Below, piece after piece: positions 48,849 to 60,654 of a stretch of 64,000 nucleotides of DNA (within the stretch, counting starts at the first letter, position 1; every line of letters begins with the position of its first letter). Both the position numbers and the translations under genes were made by a program. The DNA is from Rhyacophila brunnea. Its lineage: Eukaryota; Arthropoda; Insecta; Trichoptera; Rhyacophilidae. Location: contig JAGYXB010000463.1 in NCBI GenBank assembly GCA_022495005.1, positions 620,001-684,000 of the forward strand, written 5' to 3'. Below the pieces are notes generated by a model. It was not told where the DNA came from. It searched no databases and saw nothing but the letters and a program-made list of their open reading frames with translations.

Positions 48849-49812
48849 AAGCCTAGTTCAAATTAGGCTAGTATTTTAGTCAAGAGGCGAGTGATTTACT
48901 TACTACTAAATGTTTTAGTAACTGATAAGTGTTCGAACACAGTTCGTTAGTGAGTGGCATGTCAATATGAATAGGGTACCTACAATGTAAAGTAAAAATA
49001 AACAATTTTATTAGTAATGGCTATATTATCAAGATAATGTGGATAAGAAAATGAGGCAATGGGAGAAAAAATGTGCTGATGATCATTGTAAAGCTCAAAT
49101 TAGTTTGACAGATTCTCAGGTCAACCGTTTGCCATGATCCCACCCGATCGCTTTTGGGTCGTTCCCTGGAGTCTGCTGGACTCGACCGAATTGGAATAAT
49201 TTTTATTTTTTGGGTACGATAATGTCGTCGATTACCGAGAACGTACAAAAATATCGAAATTGACCTCGAGCTCTAAGAGTGTCCGCACGTGCGTATTCTG
49301 TCATAGTACTGTCTTGCGTTTGACATAACAACACAAATTTGACGTTTACATCATGAAATGAAGGATGCCTGACTTTATTCATAATTTTAAGAGACAAGTT
49401 GGTAGCTGAATCGTTATGTGTAGTTGCTATTTAAAGTTGACGATCGTTGACTCTGGTTGGGTCTGCGAGTCTGCTGGTATAATTAAGCCTTAAGTAGATT
49501 GCTTGGCTTGTTTATTGTTATAGAGTAGAGATTTAAAATTTCAAAACTCAAGGTTTAAATATTTCAATACAATTATTTTTAAGGTTATATCATCGCTCCA
49601 ACGAAACGACATTTTTCTGACAACTAATGAGTTTAACTAAAGATAACATGTTCAGATGAATCTCGCGGTTTATTTGGTAATTAATGAGGCGTGGTGTGGG
49701 CCGCTTCTCGATCGAGAAAAAAATTGATTCGACTAAATAATTATGTCATACACTTTCAGTCACTAAATTACTCGTCACTGACTAAAATACTAGCATTATC
49801 TAAACTAGGCTT
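48849..49812. mobile_element. 964-bp element with imperfect inverted termini
   Basis: The left end AAGCCTAGTTC...GCTAGTATTTTAGTCA (48849-48881) is mirrored at the right by TGACTAAAATACTAGC...AACTAGGCTT (to 49812), and similarity continues ~20 bp further in (GAGTGATTTACT with AAATTACTCGTC). No clean target duplication was found. The interior is GC-richer near 49130-49200 and 49430-49480 with no recognised protein. Confidence 0.6.
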
Positions 49813-50189
49813 AGGAGTAGTTCGAAGCACACAGAACCCATCGCAAAATACGTAAAACTACCAAATTTATTTAAAATTCACAAGCTAATCAAATTAAAAT
49901 ATTTTACTATTTTATTAAATTAAGTACACAGTTAGTCATACTTACAATAAACAAGTTAGAAAATACAAGTCGCTGTGTTTCTAAATCCAATAAAAAAAAT
50001 TAATGTTTACTTAACATACATTCGGAAATAAATAACTTTAACAATTACAGATCTCATTATGATTGAAAAGAAAAGGTTACATTTTTTTATTAAAATATTC
50101 CATTATAATGCGGGTAATATGCAACTTTATCAATCAAGTAACCGGTTGAATATTTCTAACATTGTGAAACTGAGTTGCCATTTGAAATT

Positions 50190-50270
50190 CCGTCGTATTG
50201 GGCGGCCGACCTAAGAATACGAGACGCTCTGGGTGGGTTTAATTCCCAGCTAGATCAAAGTTTTTATGTT
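50190..50270 (+). mobile_element. Possible tRNA-derived SINE head
   Basis: GGGCGGCCGACCTAAGAATA and, ~30 bp on, GGGTGGGTTTAATTCCCAGC (B-box-like), followed by a T-rich stretch. This is similar in layout to the other SINE heads here, but more degenerate. Confidence 0.35.
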
Positions 50271-50550
50271 TTAATTTTCAGTTAAAATACCGAGCGTATT
50301 TCTTGCAGAGCATATTGTGTGTTATCCTATCTCCGGCGTAATATACATTGATTACCGTACACGAGTAATATAAATTCCCATCCCAAAAATATATTACTTA
50401 TTTGATAGACTTGCCAAACTTCACTCTGTAAAACAATTTTTATCTCTTTGCCTTTATTACATTACGTTATATTATATAAAGAGGAAACTTTTCAAACATA
50501 TAAATATGATTACAGTGACGTGCTTGCTTATTATTTTTCTACATTACTAA

Positions 50551-50840
50551 CCATCATCATCACCGTTTTGGTACAATAACCCTTAGCGGATCTTGTCCTC
50601 CTTCAAAAATTTCTTCCACCCTAGACGATCTAGTGCCGATACCCTACTGTTGCTTTGGCCAAACATTCTTTAATAACATGCGGTGCAATCCAACCATCTC
50701 ATTTTCGGCCGCTTAGGGTTTCTCTTGCCCTCAGGGGATACGTAGGTCGCCTTACTAGTATTCTACGCACAGTCCAGCCAGCGCAGTTTCCGTATTTTCA
50801 TAGTCCGCGTGATCTTTACGCCCCAATAAAGTATGTATAG
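50551..50840 (-). pseudogene. LINE (RTE-like) C-terminal fragment
   Basis: The minus strand reads PEGKRNPKRPKMRWLDCTAC then ...DRLGWKKFLKEDKI and a 3' ATGATGATGG repeat (CCATCATCATCACC at 50551-50564 on the plus strand). This is the conserved GKRSxGRPRxRWxD ... DRxxWRxxLEEAK C-terminus of insect LINE polyproteins, with stops and frame slips. It lies just upstream of the decayed hAT element. Confidence 0.65.
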
Positions 50841-50849
50841 CGTATAGCT

Positions 50850-51717
50850 CAGCGTTGTCAGACGTCCCGTTGTTTACGGGACATCCCGATTTTTAAACAA
50901 AAATACATTGTCTTGCTTGGGACAGCTAAATTCACGATTATTCAACAAAATTATTAACGATTTCAAAACATTCTATAAAAAATACAAACAATATGTAGAT
51001 CAGCGCTACGACTTTCCCGTGAAAAAGATTTTTGCAGAGCTGTTTCATAACCTTGAAGAACAAAATAAGTTTCGAAAGTATATCTACATAGAGGATGCGG
51101 TATCTACCTATATTAAATTTGACTGAATTAGGTAGATATGGACCTGATGTATGAAGAATTTAGCTCATTAAAACCTTGTATTGATGTGATTGCGAAAAAT
51201 TCGAAAGACTCAGCTGCACATAGGGTTTACAATACCGGTATTTCAAAACCGGCATCTCAGTATTTTTCGAAACCGAAAAACCGGTTTTAAAAATCAGACA
51301 ATACCGATATATTCGGTATTGAAAGTGGAAACAAAATGTATTAACTAACTCGAAGAACCGGTTTAACAGGACTGTACATTTTTGTTGGATTACGCGATAT
51401 ATAATTTACGTTCGTTATAATTATACATGTAGGTACATTTAAAAAGTACAATAAACTAATAAAACATTAGGTGGAATTATCAGGGATATTCGGATTTGGG
51501 ATTATCGGTCTAAATACCGGTATTTTTATTTTCGTTCGGTATTGCAATTCCTAGCTGCACAAATATGGCAATTGTTATTAAAGTTATTCCCGGAAAAAAA
51601 AGGCTAAACATATTTTCAAGCTAATTTTATTTATTTTAATGATGGTATACATCTAATTGCTATACCGAACGAGTATTTTCTCAGATGAATTTAAAATGTT
51701 CAGACGCAAGAAACAGC
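50850..51717 (+). pseudogene. Decayed hAT element with transposase remnants
   Basis: It begins CAGCGTTGTCAGACGTCCCG followed by GGGACATCCCGA, a common hAT terminus type. A 72-codon frame (50908-51126; NKIINDFKTFYKKYKQYV...) and the stretch 51658-51717 (CYTERVFSQMNLKCSDARNS) read as transposase fragments. The latter matches the hAT C-terminal dimerisation block (ERVFSxMNLxKTxxRNxL). Stops and loss of the middle make it inactive, and a separate hAT MITE is inserted at 51221-51553. No right terminus was found. Confidence 0.65.
51221..51553. mobile_element. hAT-type MITE, TSD GCTGCACA, nested in the decayed hAT element
   Basis: Left end TAGGGTTTACAATACCGG and right end CGGTATTGCAATTCCTA are inverted repeats rich in ACCGGTATT motifs. 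GCTGCACA flanks both ends exactly (51213-51220 and 51554-51561). A related left end is at 56636. Confidence 0.9.
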
Positions 51718-53274
51718 TAATGTTGTATTGAGTTTTAGTTCGTAAACTTTTTAAAAATCTAGATATTCATCTATTTTATATTAATTACTATGTTAACAAC
51801 ATATTTTATTTGTGGCAATCAATATTGAAAAAAATATTATGCTATTACACCCGTTTATGAACCACGCCACTGGAATAGGCCCAATAGTGCCCGGGGCCGA
51901 TATTTTTATATGAAATTCCCCGTTGACCGTCCTAGAAGGAATTGTTTTGAGATTAACCCTATCAAAGAGGAAAGAAATATTTATTATAAGGAAAATAATA
52001 TTAAAAATAAGTGCAGGATATGAGACTAACACTGGCCTTGAGCACTAGACAATAAATCTATTTCACCGGTTTTATATTTTATTTTCATCGCGATTTTTCT
52101 TATTAGCAACTTCTTATTTCTGCAGTATTTGCCTGCAAAATTAAACATCCAGGAGGGTAATTTTTTAATCAAGCAGTAGGTATCTAACCTATGTAAGCAA
52201 CCTGCTTTGATTTTGTATAAGAAATTTTATTTCTGCTTCGCGTTTTACAACCGCATCCAAGTAGCGGAGGCTTTTGACTTTCACATGATTCCCCGGTAGA
52301 GGCGCTAGTTTGTCGTTGAGGATTTTCACAGATCAGAATTTTGATTTAGTTGTATATTTAAGAATAACATTGTTGTAACAAATATTTTACGTACCTGGCT
52401 TAAACCGAAATCCAAGAATTCAACTGTAAGTTTGCTTTCTTTTCGTCAACGCTGAATGCGCTTTGATACCTGGCAGTCCAGCACCACGGTGCTCGTCGGA
52501 TGGGTGGCCCTTTTTTAATTACTATTATAGAATAATTATTATTATTGTAAAATTTACTAAACCGTATCATCCCCTTTTTTAAATACATACCCTCCGAGGC
52601 GATGTATTAAATTCGTCCACCCCATTATACATAACACTACTTACGACAATTCGAACACAATAATTCACAATATTACATTATTGTCTGATTGACGTGTGTA
52701 GCTATAATTTCGTAGTCTTCGGTAGGATATTCTTCGCCAATAATTCATCCCCACAATTATTATTCGACTAGAAAATTCTTTGCCACATATATTTAAATAA
52801 ATATGACTGTTTTCAGATAATATATCGTAATTTTTACGGATTGTTCAAAGCTGTTTCATGTATATTTCTACCTATTTTTAAATGATATTTAAATTTTTTT
52901 AAAATTGTTTTATTATGTTTAATCCTGTTTTATTATATAACGATGTAGGTAACTCTATAATTATATTATTGTTGAAGAGGGTTAAGCAATTCGAAAATTT
53001 CAATTCTTCAACTTGTAGACGTATCCAACCCAATTGTCAGGGAATAAATAGGCTCTTAATTACCCCAACAGTAGACATTTAAAATATTAGCCAATTAATG
53101 CTTTGCCTCAAGACCCATTCTCAAGAGAATGGCCTCTGCAACGTTCCCAAAAATTTAATTCAATATACATTGTATGCATTTATAATTGAATAATTAATTC
53201 AACCGGAATTCTCATTAATTTATAGACTAATAATTATAATTTGCACAGTGATAGACTACTATTCTTCTTCTTTT
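51718..53274. other. AT-rich stretch without recognised genes
   Basis: Two short GC-richer patches (51870-51930 and 52430-52510) carry no coding match. No bounded element was found. Confidence 0.4.
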
Positions 53275-53370
53275 CTTCTTTTACCCTGTCACTCCCTAGC
53301 ATCGGGTCATAGGGAAAGCACAAGTTTGCGCCACTTCCCTCGGTCCCCGCGCCTCCCGCCGTGCCAGTCC
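53275..53370 (-). pseudogene. Short LINE C-terminal remnant
   Basis: The minus strand reads LARREARGPREV and, in another frame, DRGKWRKLVLSL, stop, PDARE. The second block matches the DRxxWRxLV terminal motif of RTE-like LINE proteins. It is GC-rich against an AT-rich background. A further GC-rich stretch, 53440-53540, is unassigned. Confidence 0.5.
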
Positions 53371-53544
53371 TGCAGTGTTGTAGTGATCGTATATGTAGCT
53401 TATGTGACAGATGTAACATTTATTCGAGTTCATAAGCGGACACGGCAGCCCTCGGTGATTGAAATAATCACAAAGAGACGCTTCACGTGGCTCTGTTCCG
53501 GTGCCGCCAGAGAGTGCGACACTTCGTACCACAGAACAGAGTAA

Positions 53545-55119
53545 TAAATATAATTCAGAAAGGCTATACCCCAATACACTACATTTTGAAGCAGGGCTTT
53601 CAATGTGTAAGTGTCCTACGAAAATGAAACACATTATAGACATGCAATAGTGTGTGTTGCAACCTTCGAATATACCAATACTGAATGATCGTCAATGCAT
53701 TAACCGAAAGCAGTTGTCATAACGAAGGACCAGCTTAGATCGGTGGCCAATTACTCCACACCCGTTAGGTATTTCAGTTCCCATTAATTATATGTTCCCT
53801 GCTTCGTGTCCTAGTACTATTACCGAATCAATATGTATAGCTTAAAGACAATGCAATAACTACGACTTCCATATTAGAATGTGAACTGTTTGTCCGTTGT
53901 ACTTTTTTGTCGTACCTAATATACTTATAGAGGTATCAAGTAGTTCATAACGCTCTTCACTTGATCGAATAATCGAGTAGGGGACCATCCCGGGTGACCC
54001 CCGATTTTTTCACTGGAAAACAATCTCTCTAAATTTTCATCATGTGACGTAAAACTGTAGAATTTTCTAATGAAATAACATATTATGAGAGCTGTTTGCA
54101 TTGCTATTTGATAACTAACTAAACGTTTGTATATCTTCTGAGACTGGCAGATGTATATATCATTTTGATGGAAATGAAAATCCTTTTTATGAGATACTGT
54201 TACGTCACTTAAAATCGTATGTAAGCGACTCGTAGAGAAGTTGAATACCTATCAAAAATGATAAGATGTGATATGAAAAATTCTTCACGTACAGGATGCA
54301 TAAATATTTAGAATTATTTATTGTAGAGCAGAAAGGTAAAATATAGATACTTAACTGAAATCAGTGAAATTTCAAAAGTTCGATAGTGATTTAAAATTGA
54401 TAAATTTTAATTGTATTTGTATTTAATAAATAAATATTTCTAACTCTATTTCTATTTTATACTCGATCGGGGCTGGAAATACCTCAGTTCCAGGGTCCCC
54501 CCAAATTATCAGGGAAAAAAGTTGAGCAGACGAACCATCTGTTCCTGGGTGAATGAATGTGCAGGATCCAAAAACTTGGTCATCGGAAGAAATGTTTAGT
54601 ATTCAAAATATAGTCAAGTTCAGATGTCATGATTCGGAAAAATCACCAATTTTACCTGCATGAGTAGAAGAAATCGTGGAACTGTTAAAAATATTTTATA
54701 TTTTTCGAGACTTACGTGGTTTGTTACCAACCTAATTGACTTTTGTGTTGTCTCCACGTGTTCTTCCCCGTTATTTCCTCAATATTTCGGGCTCATTGCA
54801 GAAGCCTTCTCCAAGAGTTAATGTCTTCAAGTGAAAAATAATATTTAACATGCTACCTCAGAATACTAAAGCAAACGGTGCCCCAGATGGTTGCACTAAA
54901 TTATAAGTACTATGGGTCATCCACTTCCACAGGTTTTGCGTGTTATAGGATGCCATGAGGAGTAGAAATAGTATATTGAGAAACCAAATCATCAGGGAAA
55001 ATTCTCAGTCCTAACGAAGTAGAAGAAGAAGTAACATTCTATACACCTATATAATTTGTATTATTTTTTTGTTTCTGTGAGGAGGGTCCAGGGCTGTAAC
55101 CCCCCCTCCTTATTATGCG
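53545..55119. other. Intergenic stretch
   Basis: No gene or complete element is supported. A CCCCCC run lies near 54497 and another near 55101. Confidence 0.4.
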
Positions 55120-55260
55120 CATGAAATAGTGTTGAGATCGAGATCGAATTCACGTCTAAATAAAACACTTAAAAATACGCAATAAAAACCACGGGAATAC
55201 AACAGAAGGACAGAAGAAAATAATATGAGTAGGTATGTAAATTGAAAATACAATCATATT
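55120..55260. repeat. Interspersed repeat without the insertion found at 38909
   Basis: Related to 38860-39190, reading ACGTCTAAATAAAACACTTA without interruption. The sequence GTCTAAATAAAACAC is present once, so it is the empty-site counterpart of the 175-bp insertion. Confidence 0.65.
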
Positions 55261-55410
55261 ATCGTATAATTTATATAAAATTCTGGTAGACTCTCGTAAG
55301 AATCAAGTCAAAAATCTGATAATAATGACAGACTTTTTAACTGATATATTTTGAAACTAATCAATATCAAATTAATGTTGTTATTTAATTTAATAGAATC
55401 GGAACATAAC

Positions 55411-55670
55411 TCGTCGCTGTAGGATTGGTTTGTCGAATAGACCAAATGTTCAGGAGACGAAAAACAAACTTCATAATCCTATATTTAAATACATGGAGAT
55501 ATTTAAATTGTTATTTTTACAGCATATTATAAATGATGTATTCTTTGTTATTACAAAGTAATTTAAAGAAAAAAATGGTTTAGTCCATATAGATACAAAA
55601 AAACATTCTGCATTAAAAGGCCGATTTCGACAAAAACGGATATTCGACAAACCAATCCTATAGCGACGAT
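55411..55670 (+). mobile_element. Compact CGTCGC-TIR MITE (best-preserved copy)
   Basis: Left TCGTCGCTGTAGGATTGGTT and right AACCAATCCTATAGCGACGA are inverted repeats, continuing TGTCGAATA with TATTCGACA. The ~260-bp body aligns with the copies at 10433-10884 (-) and 14881-15704 (+), and with both ends of the long element at 21233-22978. No coding frame. Confidence 0.85.
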
Positions 55671-55737
55671 TACTGTCAGCAATGTTCAAGAAACAACACG
55701 TGATTCTTTATCACAATGCTATTATTCTATTACCGAC

Positions 55738-55945
55738 CATATCCGATCCTAAGAAGATCATATGGACCTCCACAAAGAGGAGGTTTGTATTAACAGACTT
55801 TGTCTTTATGAAAAATTGATGTCAGCCACTTGTTCAACCTATTAGGTCCATACTCTGACGCATACATAAATTAAAAAAATAATATGTGTACTTTTGCCAG
55901 ACCCAGGATACGAATCTTGGACCCGGTCATTGTTAACTGTGCAGC
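55738..55945 (-). mobile_element. tRNA-derived SINE, copy B
   Basis: Colinear with 16670-16875: GATCATATGGACCTCCAC, GGTTTGTATTAACAGACTTT, TGTCAGCCACTTGTTCAACC, TAGGTCCATACTCTGAC and the B-box-like complement CCAGGATACGAATCTTGG. The 5' head is shorter than in copy A. Confidence 0.7.
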
Positions 55946-56635
55946 GACGAAATGTTATATGTAAGTATAATATAGTAGCTTAAAAATAATTCAAATCGAA
56001 TCGTAACATTTAGAATTCAAATAACACAACTTCAATTCGTTTATAAGCACCGTGTATATAGTATTTACACATAATACTGTCTCCTAATATCATCCCTTTT
56101 ATGTCATTCTCTTTGTCTTACTTAATACATGATTTTTGAGCCTGTCAAATGAATCAAGCTGTATAGTGAATAATATTCCTTCGCGGAAGATTACGCGGCT
56201 CATAAATATATCGATATTTTTGTCAATATACGCGGCACAATATCAACAGTATTTGAAAAATCTCTTTCAGGCAATTTTTATTTACCTCCAAGAAATGGAT
56301 TGACTGTATTGAACGATGCAGCCATAAAGATTTTCATAAACTGAGAGATATTTTCATCTATCTTTCATCACATCGGTGATAAACGTATTGAAAAGATATT
56401 ATGGCAAAAATGGATAAAAGAATAATATAATAACGTACCTATCTTATAAAACTTATTATACTTTATTGAATAGGTAAACTCACGAATAATAAATTATATC
56501 CATTTATAATGAATTTGGATGACGGAATAATTCCGATCTCTCATAAGATAGATTCAATACTTTCAACTTCTCTGTTTCTAAAATATTTACATAAATAAAT
56601 CAATAAATTCGTATATTTACTGATCCTACTAAGAT

Positions 56636-57690
56636 TAGGGATTGCAATACTGCTTTTCAATTATTTATCGATACCAAAATACCGGTTTCAAAAATACTAA
56701 ATTCCGGTATTTTCTGTAGAAAGCATGTATTTTTACAACGTTTTTATTAGCTCGTATTCTTGTTTGTCCGGTGGTTGTTAGTCCAGTATAAATCTTGCAA
56801 TCGATTTTTAACTAACTTCCCGACTAGCTAGACAATTGAAACTTTTAGAATATATTATCAGAACACGATGCCAATACATTCTTTTAATACTTTTAGCCAT
56901 TTTTAAGCAGAATTGAATTTTCAGTTAATTCTGTTTTGTATGGAAAGTTATTTCAGAAAAATCAGTCAAAAGTAAAAGAATATTATTGGTTGCTAAGGCG
57001 GTAGTCCTAGCAACTAAATTATTAATATATACGTGCGTTACTATGGAAATCAAAATGAAATATCAAAATGACATTTCAGTATTCTATATTTGTTTGTTTG
57101 TTTTTTTTTATTTACATCATATTATCAAGTACAAGTTTGAACATATTGAGCATGATAATTGAACAGAAATTTTAAAAACGTTGTATATAAAAAGTTCTTT
57201 TTATCTTGTAATTATTTAAAAATGAATTTAATGTTATTACCATATAGCAATATTAACAATATAAATAAGTTTTATGCTGCCAAACCATGCCAAATGCAAA
57301 TAATATATCTGACTGAAACCAACAAAAGGTAAATAATATTAAATAAAATCCCTCAATAATATACTTATAGAATTGTCGCGATTAATTAACATATTTCGAA
57401 AAAGAAAACATTCTTATCAAATATTTCAAATTATTCTATAAATTTACATTGATCCAACGTTGAATTTTAAACAGATTTTTCTGTACCCGGACTTGCAGCA
57501 TTTGTAAAAATTATTAGTTCTAAAATATTATGATTTCCTACCTACATATTTACAAAGGTCGCACAAAGGTTGCTTTAAAATAGTGTTTCAAATGGATTTT
57601 AATAGTTATATTAATTATTGATAGGTGCTTCTTTTTTCTATAATATGTTTTGATGAATACCGGTATTGGTATATTCTCTCGGTAGAGACT
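56636..57690. mobile_element. Likely second copy of the TAGGG...ACCGGTATT hAT family, split
   Basis: The left end TAGGGATTGCAATACTGC and the following ATACCGGTTT and TCCGGTATTTT match 51221-51553. ACCGGTATT-type sequence returns only near 57658-57675. The interval in between contains the repeat shared with 4005-4460. No target duplication was confirmed, so the right boundary is uncertain. Confidence 0.45.
56740..57230. repeat. Interspersed repeat, inverted copy of 4005-4460
   Basis: Contains TAGCTCGTATTCTT, CTAACTTCCCGACTAGCTAG, ATTTTCAGTTAATTCTG, ATATATACGTGCGTTACTAT and TCTTTTTATCTTGTAATTA, all matching 4005-4460 in reverse complement and reverse order. Apparently inserted within a hAT-type element. 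Confidence 0.7.
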
Positions 57691-58442
57691 CTCTTTAGGT
57701 ACATAATTTAATATATGGACGACCCCTAAGATAACCGATAACTAGTGTGTGTTATGAAACTAGTATTTCAAATTTACTTATTTTCACATTTACAGGATCT
57801 TTACAAATTATAAATTTAAGACGTTCACAACATTTAAAAACACAGAAATATATGCAGTATTAAAAAAAAACAGTATAAAGATATACATATAAATAAATAT
57901 TTAAGTATAAGTATCGTACTGTTGGTTTGCCTTCACTTAATTGAAATTTGTGTAATCGTCAAAATAATTATTTTTAAGTCGTCCAAACGAAAACATTATT
58001 ATTATACTTACTATAATTTTACAACTTCTTGAGACAACCTAAAAAGATGGAAATACTTTTACATCTCCCCGAAAATTATTTCGTGTCGTCCATCCATCCT
58101 GTTGGCAGAATAGATGACCTAGAGGCCTTTACGTGACGCAGTATCTGCTCCACAATGCGTTTTGTCCATCTGTCGCCTGAGACCGTTTCGGTATGTACTG
58201 CACATTCAGACTAGTCGAGATTGTCCGAACTAAGAACAAACTAATAGTTAGAATACGTACATTAGAACCGGGATGACAACAAGTCCAAATATAGTTATTC
58301 CTTTATATAAACAGGGTTTATCACTCGATATTAACAAATAATAAACATTATTAAATTTAACGACACGCGTTGATGAGTATACACATTTGCGTTTGGGTCT
58401 ATATAACTTTATAATAATTTTTCTCACTACTGTGTTGTAGAG
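57691..58442. other. AT-rich stretch holding a small LINE fragment
   Basis: On the minus strand at 58085-58205, DRWTKRIVEQILRHVKAS then LPTGWMDDTK resembles the DxRWTKRIxEWRPR...RPPTRWxDDIK block of RTE-like LINE proteins. Nothing else is recognised. Confidence 0.5.
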
Positions 58443-58994
58443 CAGTGGTCCCTAACCCCCGGTCCGTGGATCAAATGGTACCGGGCCGCCCAAGGAACAT
58501 TAAATTATTTCCATTTTATTTAGTGTGGTGTATTTCTCTCGGGTTTGTGCGACTTTCCATGGACGAGAGGTAAACCGGAGATTGCCACTACAGCACTTAA
58601 ATCTCTATTGCTATTTCCGACATATTATCTCTGTGAAGCGGGGTTTTCCGCAATTACAACAACCAAAACAAACTGAATAAACTGGACATAAGCAACACAC
58701 ATCGGGTGTCATTGTCTCCTATTACCCCAAGATGGAACCGTCTCGTTGCAAAGAAACAAGCTCAGGGTTCTCGTTGATTTAACGTTCTAGTGAGTTAAAA
58801 TGTTAAATCACTTTATATTCATTTTTTGGTGTAACTGTATTTTATTTTGAAGGCATGTTTAAATACAATTAAAATAAAATTATTAAATCAAAACAATCTA
58901 AAATATAAACAATCAATGTCCCCCCGTCAGCGGGCCGCGGTAAAATTATCAAACGTTGACCGGTCCGCGGCGATATAAAGGTTGGGAACCACTG
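58443..58994 (+). mobile_element. ZBED5-like hAT remnant with both termini
   Basis: The element starts CAGTGGTCCCTAACC and ends GGTTGGGAACCACTG. The next-inner CCCCGGTCCGTGGA and ACCGGTCCGCGGCG blocks are also typical of this hAT group. Flanks TTGTAGAG (58435-58442) and TTTTAGAG (58995-59002) differ at one base, fitting an 8-bp duplication. Inside, about 58590-58700, the plus strand reads TALKSLLLFPTYYLCEAGFS and AITTTKTN, matching the C-terminus of ZBED5/EPM2AIP1-type hAT transposases (FPTTYLCEAGFSALTxTKTKYRNKLD). Only this C-terminal part is left, with stops. It is an internally deleted derivative ending at 58994, next to the R1-type LINE. Confidence 0.85.
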
Positions 58995-59002
58995 TTTTAG
59001 AG

Positions 59003-60630
59003 TGTAGACGATGACATCCATAGATAAAGTGTTGCCCTTATGCAGCTTCAAATACGACTCCGGCCCCAGCCTGATTCACAGGAAGACCACCATGGGGCGT
59101 CCCCAGGGCTCCGTCCTGGGTCCCCTTTTGTGGAACATACTGTTTGACGACGTTCTGTCTCTGCCACTGCACGCTCGTTGCGTACGCCTACGACTTGCTC
59201 TTGCTTGTTGGGGCGACGAGCCGACCGGCACTTGAGCGTGCAGCCACGGACGCCTTGGGCAGAATCCTTAATTGGGAGTTGCTGAACAAGCTGACCTTTG
59301 CCCCGAGAAAGACGGAAGCTGTCCTCCTCAGGGGTAGTTCTCGGGTCAACATAACTTGACGGCCGCCCACGGTTCATTTTGTGCCTCACCTTAGTGCGTT
59401 TCTCCGAAAGGGTTACGTATCTGGGAGTAATTCTTGATGACAAGCTGTCTTTCGTTTACCACGCCAAGACGGCCGTCTCTAAGGCCAATTCGGCCTATCA
59501 GAGAATGGCCCGAATGGCGGGCAGCAATTGGGGACTTAAGCCTAGAGCCCTTAAGGTTGCATACGGCGCAATTTTCATGGGAATTGCCGGTTACGCCTCC
59601 AGCATTTGGCATTCCCGAGTAAACTCCTTAACTCTCGTGAGACGCGCACTACTAAGCGGGCAGTGACTTGCGCTGATCTCGCTTACCAAAGCCTACCGCA
59701 CAACTTCTACTGACGCGCTTGCCGTACTCGCGGGGGTGCTACCCCTCGATCTGCACGTCCAAGTCAGAGGATCGATCACCCTCCTCTTGAGGGGGATCAG
59801 CACAACACTCGCCGGTGTCCATATGACACCACCGCAGACATCCGAGGACGTTCCTTACAGGAAGACTGTAAGCGGCATTGTGTACAAGACCGCATTTGCG
59901 GCATGGCAGGCGAGGTGGACCGCCTCCCCCAAGGGGCGGCACACTTACCGTTTTTTTCCAGACGTATTCTGCAGGCACCAAACTAGAAGACTCCAACCTT
60001 CGCACTGGATTAGCCAGTTCCTCACCGGCCATGGCAACTTTGCCGCCAGACTCCACGAGTTTGGCTTGATAGTAAATGGGCCTGGTTGTACCTGCGAGCA
60101 TGACCACCAAGATGTTGAACACATCCTCTGGGATTGCCCGCTTATGGAACTCAAACGAGCGGAGCTGTTTGCCAGGGTCCATCCTCACATGGGCCCAATT
60201 GGACATGAAGATCTGATAGTAACCGAGGCCAACTTTGCGGCATTCGAGAAATTTGCAGCGTCGTATGGGGAGCGGGACAGTCCCGACTCCTCTGTTGACT
60301 CATCCATTTCAATTCGTGAGACTCAGCATGCGGGTACACAGGGCGTTTAACGTTAGCGGACAGCAGAGCCAGTCCAAAAAACAAAAACATTTCTTTCTTA
60401 ACTTTCTTCTTTAAGCACTACGGTGCATGGTTGCAGTATCAGTCCCGTGCGGCTCCGTCTCGGGACGGAATGAGCACTTAAAATTACTTCTTTCAGACAC
60501 TTTTAAAGCGTCATGGAAAGCGGCCGTGCATATCCACGGCTGTGCATATATGATGGGTGGTGGTGGGAACTTTAACGTAGTCGCCCCATATAGGTTTTTT
60601 TGTTTCAATGCTCATGTCAATTTTATTGTT
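59003..60630 (+). pseudogene. R1-clade LINE fragment: reverse-transcriptase C-terminal half and zinc knuckle
   Basis: 5'-truncated retrotransposon. Three frames are needed: 59011-59235 (GRPQGSVLGPLLWNILFDDV, an RT core motif), 59144-59359 (AYAYDLLLLVGA, the YADD box with the first Asp changed to Tyr, then LTFAPRKTEAVLLRG) and 59379-60350 (VTYLGVILDDKLSF...). The last frame is broken by one TGA near 59665. It continues TKAYRTTSTDALAVLAGVLP, WQARWTASPKGRHTYRFFPD and a Cys-His knuckle CTCEHDHQDVEHILWDC, features of R1-clade LINEs. Base composition is much GC-richer than the surroundings. After the stop at 60350 a ~280-bp 3' UTR-like stretch follows. Active-site loss, one frameshift and one stop make it dead. 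Confidence 0.85.
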
Positions 60631-60654
60631 TCCTTACTACATTTTGTTACTTCA

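Noticed and set aside
56628..57730. Target duplication CTAAGAT for the split hAT copy
   Set aside because: CTAAGAT occurs on the left at 56629 and again near 57726, but the right copy is not next to a matching terminus, so it is likely chance.
59048..59443. 131-codon minus-strand frame
   Set aside because: It is the antisense shadow of the GC-rich R1-type LINE coding region.
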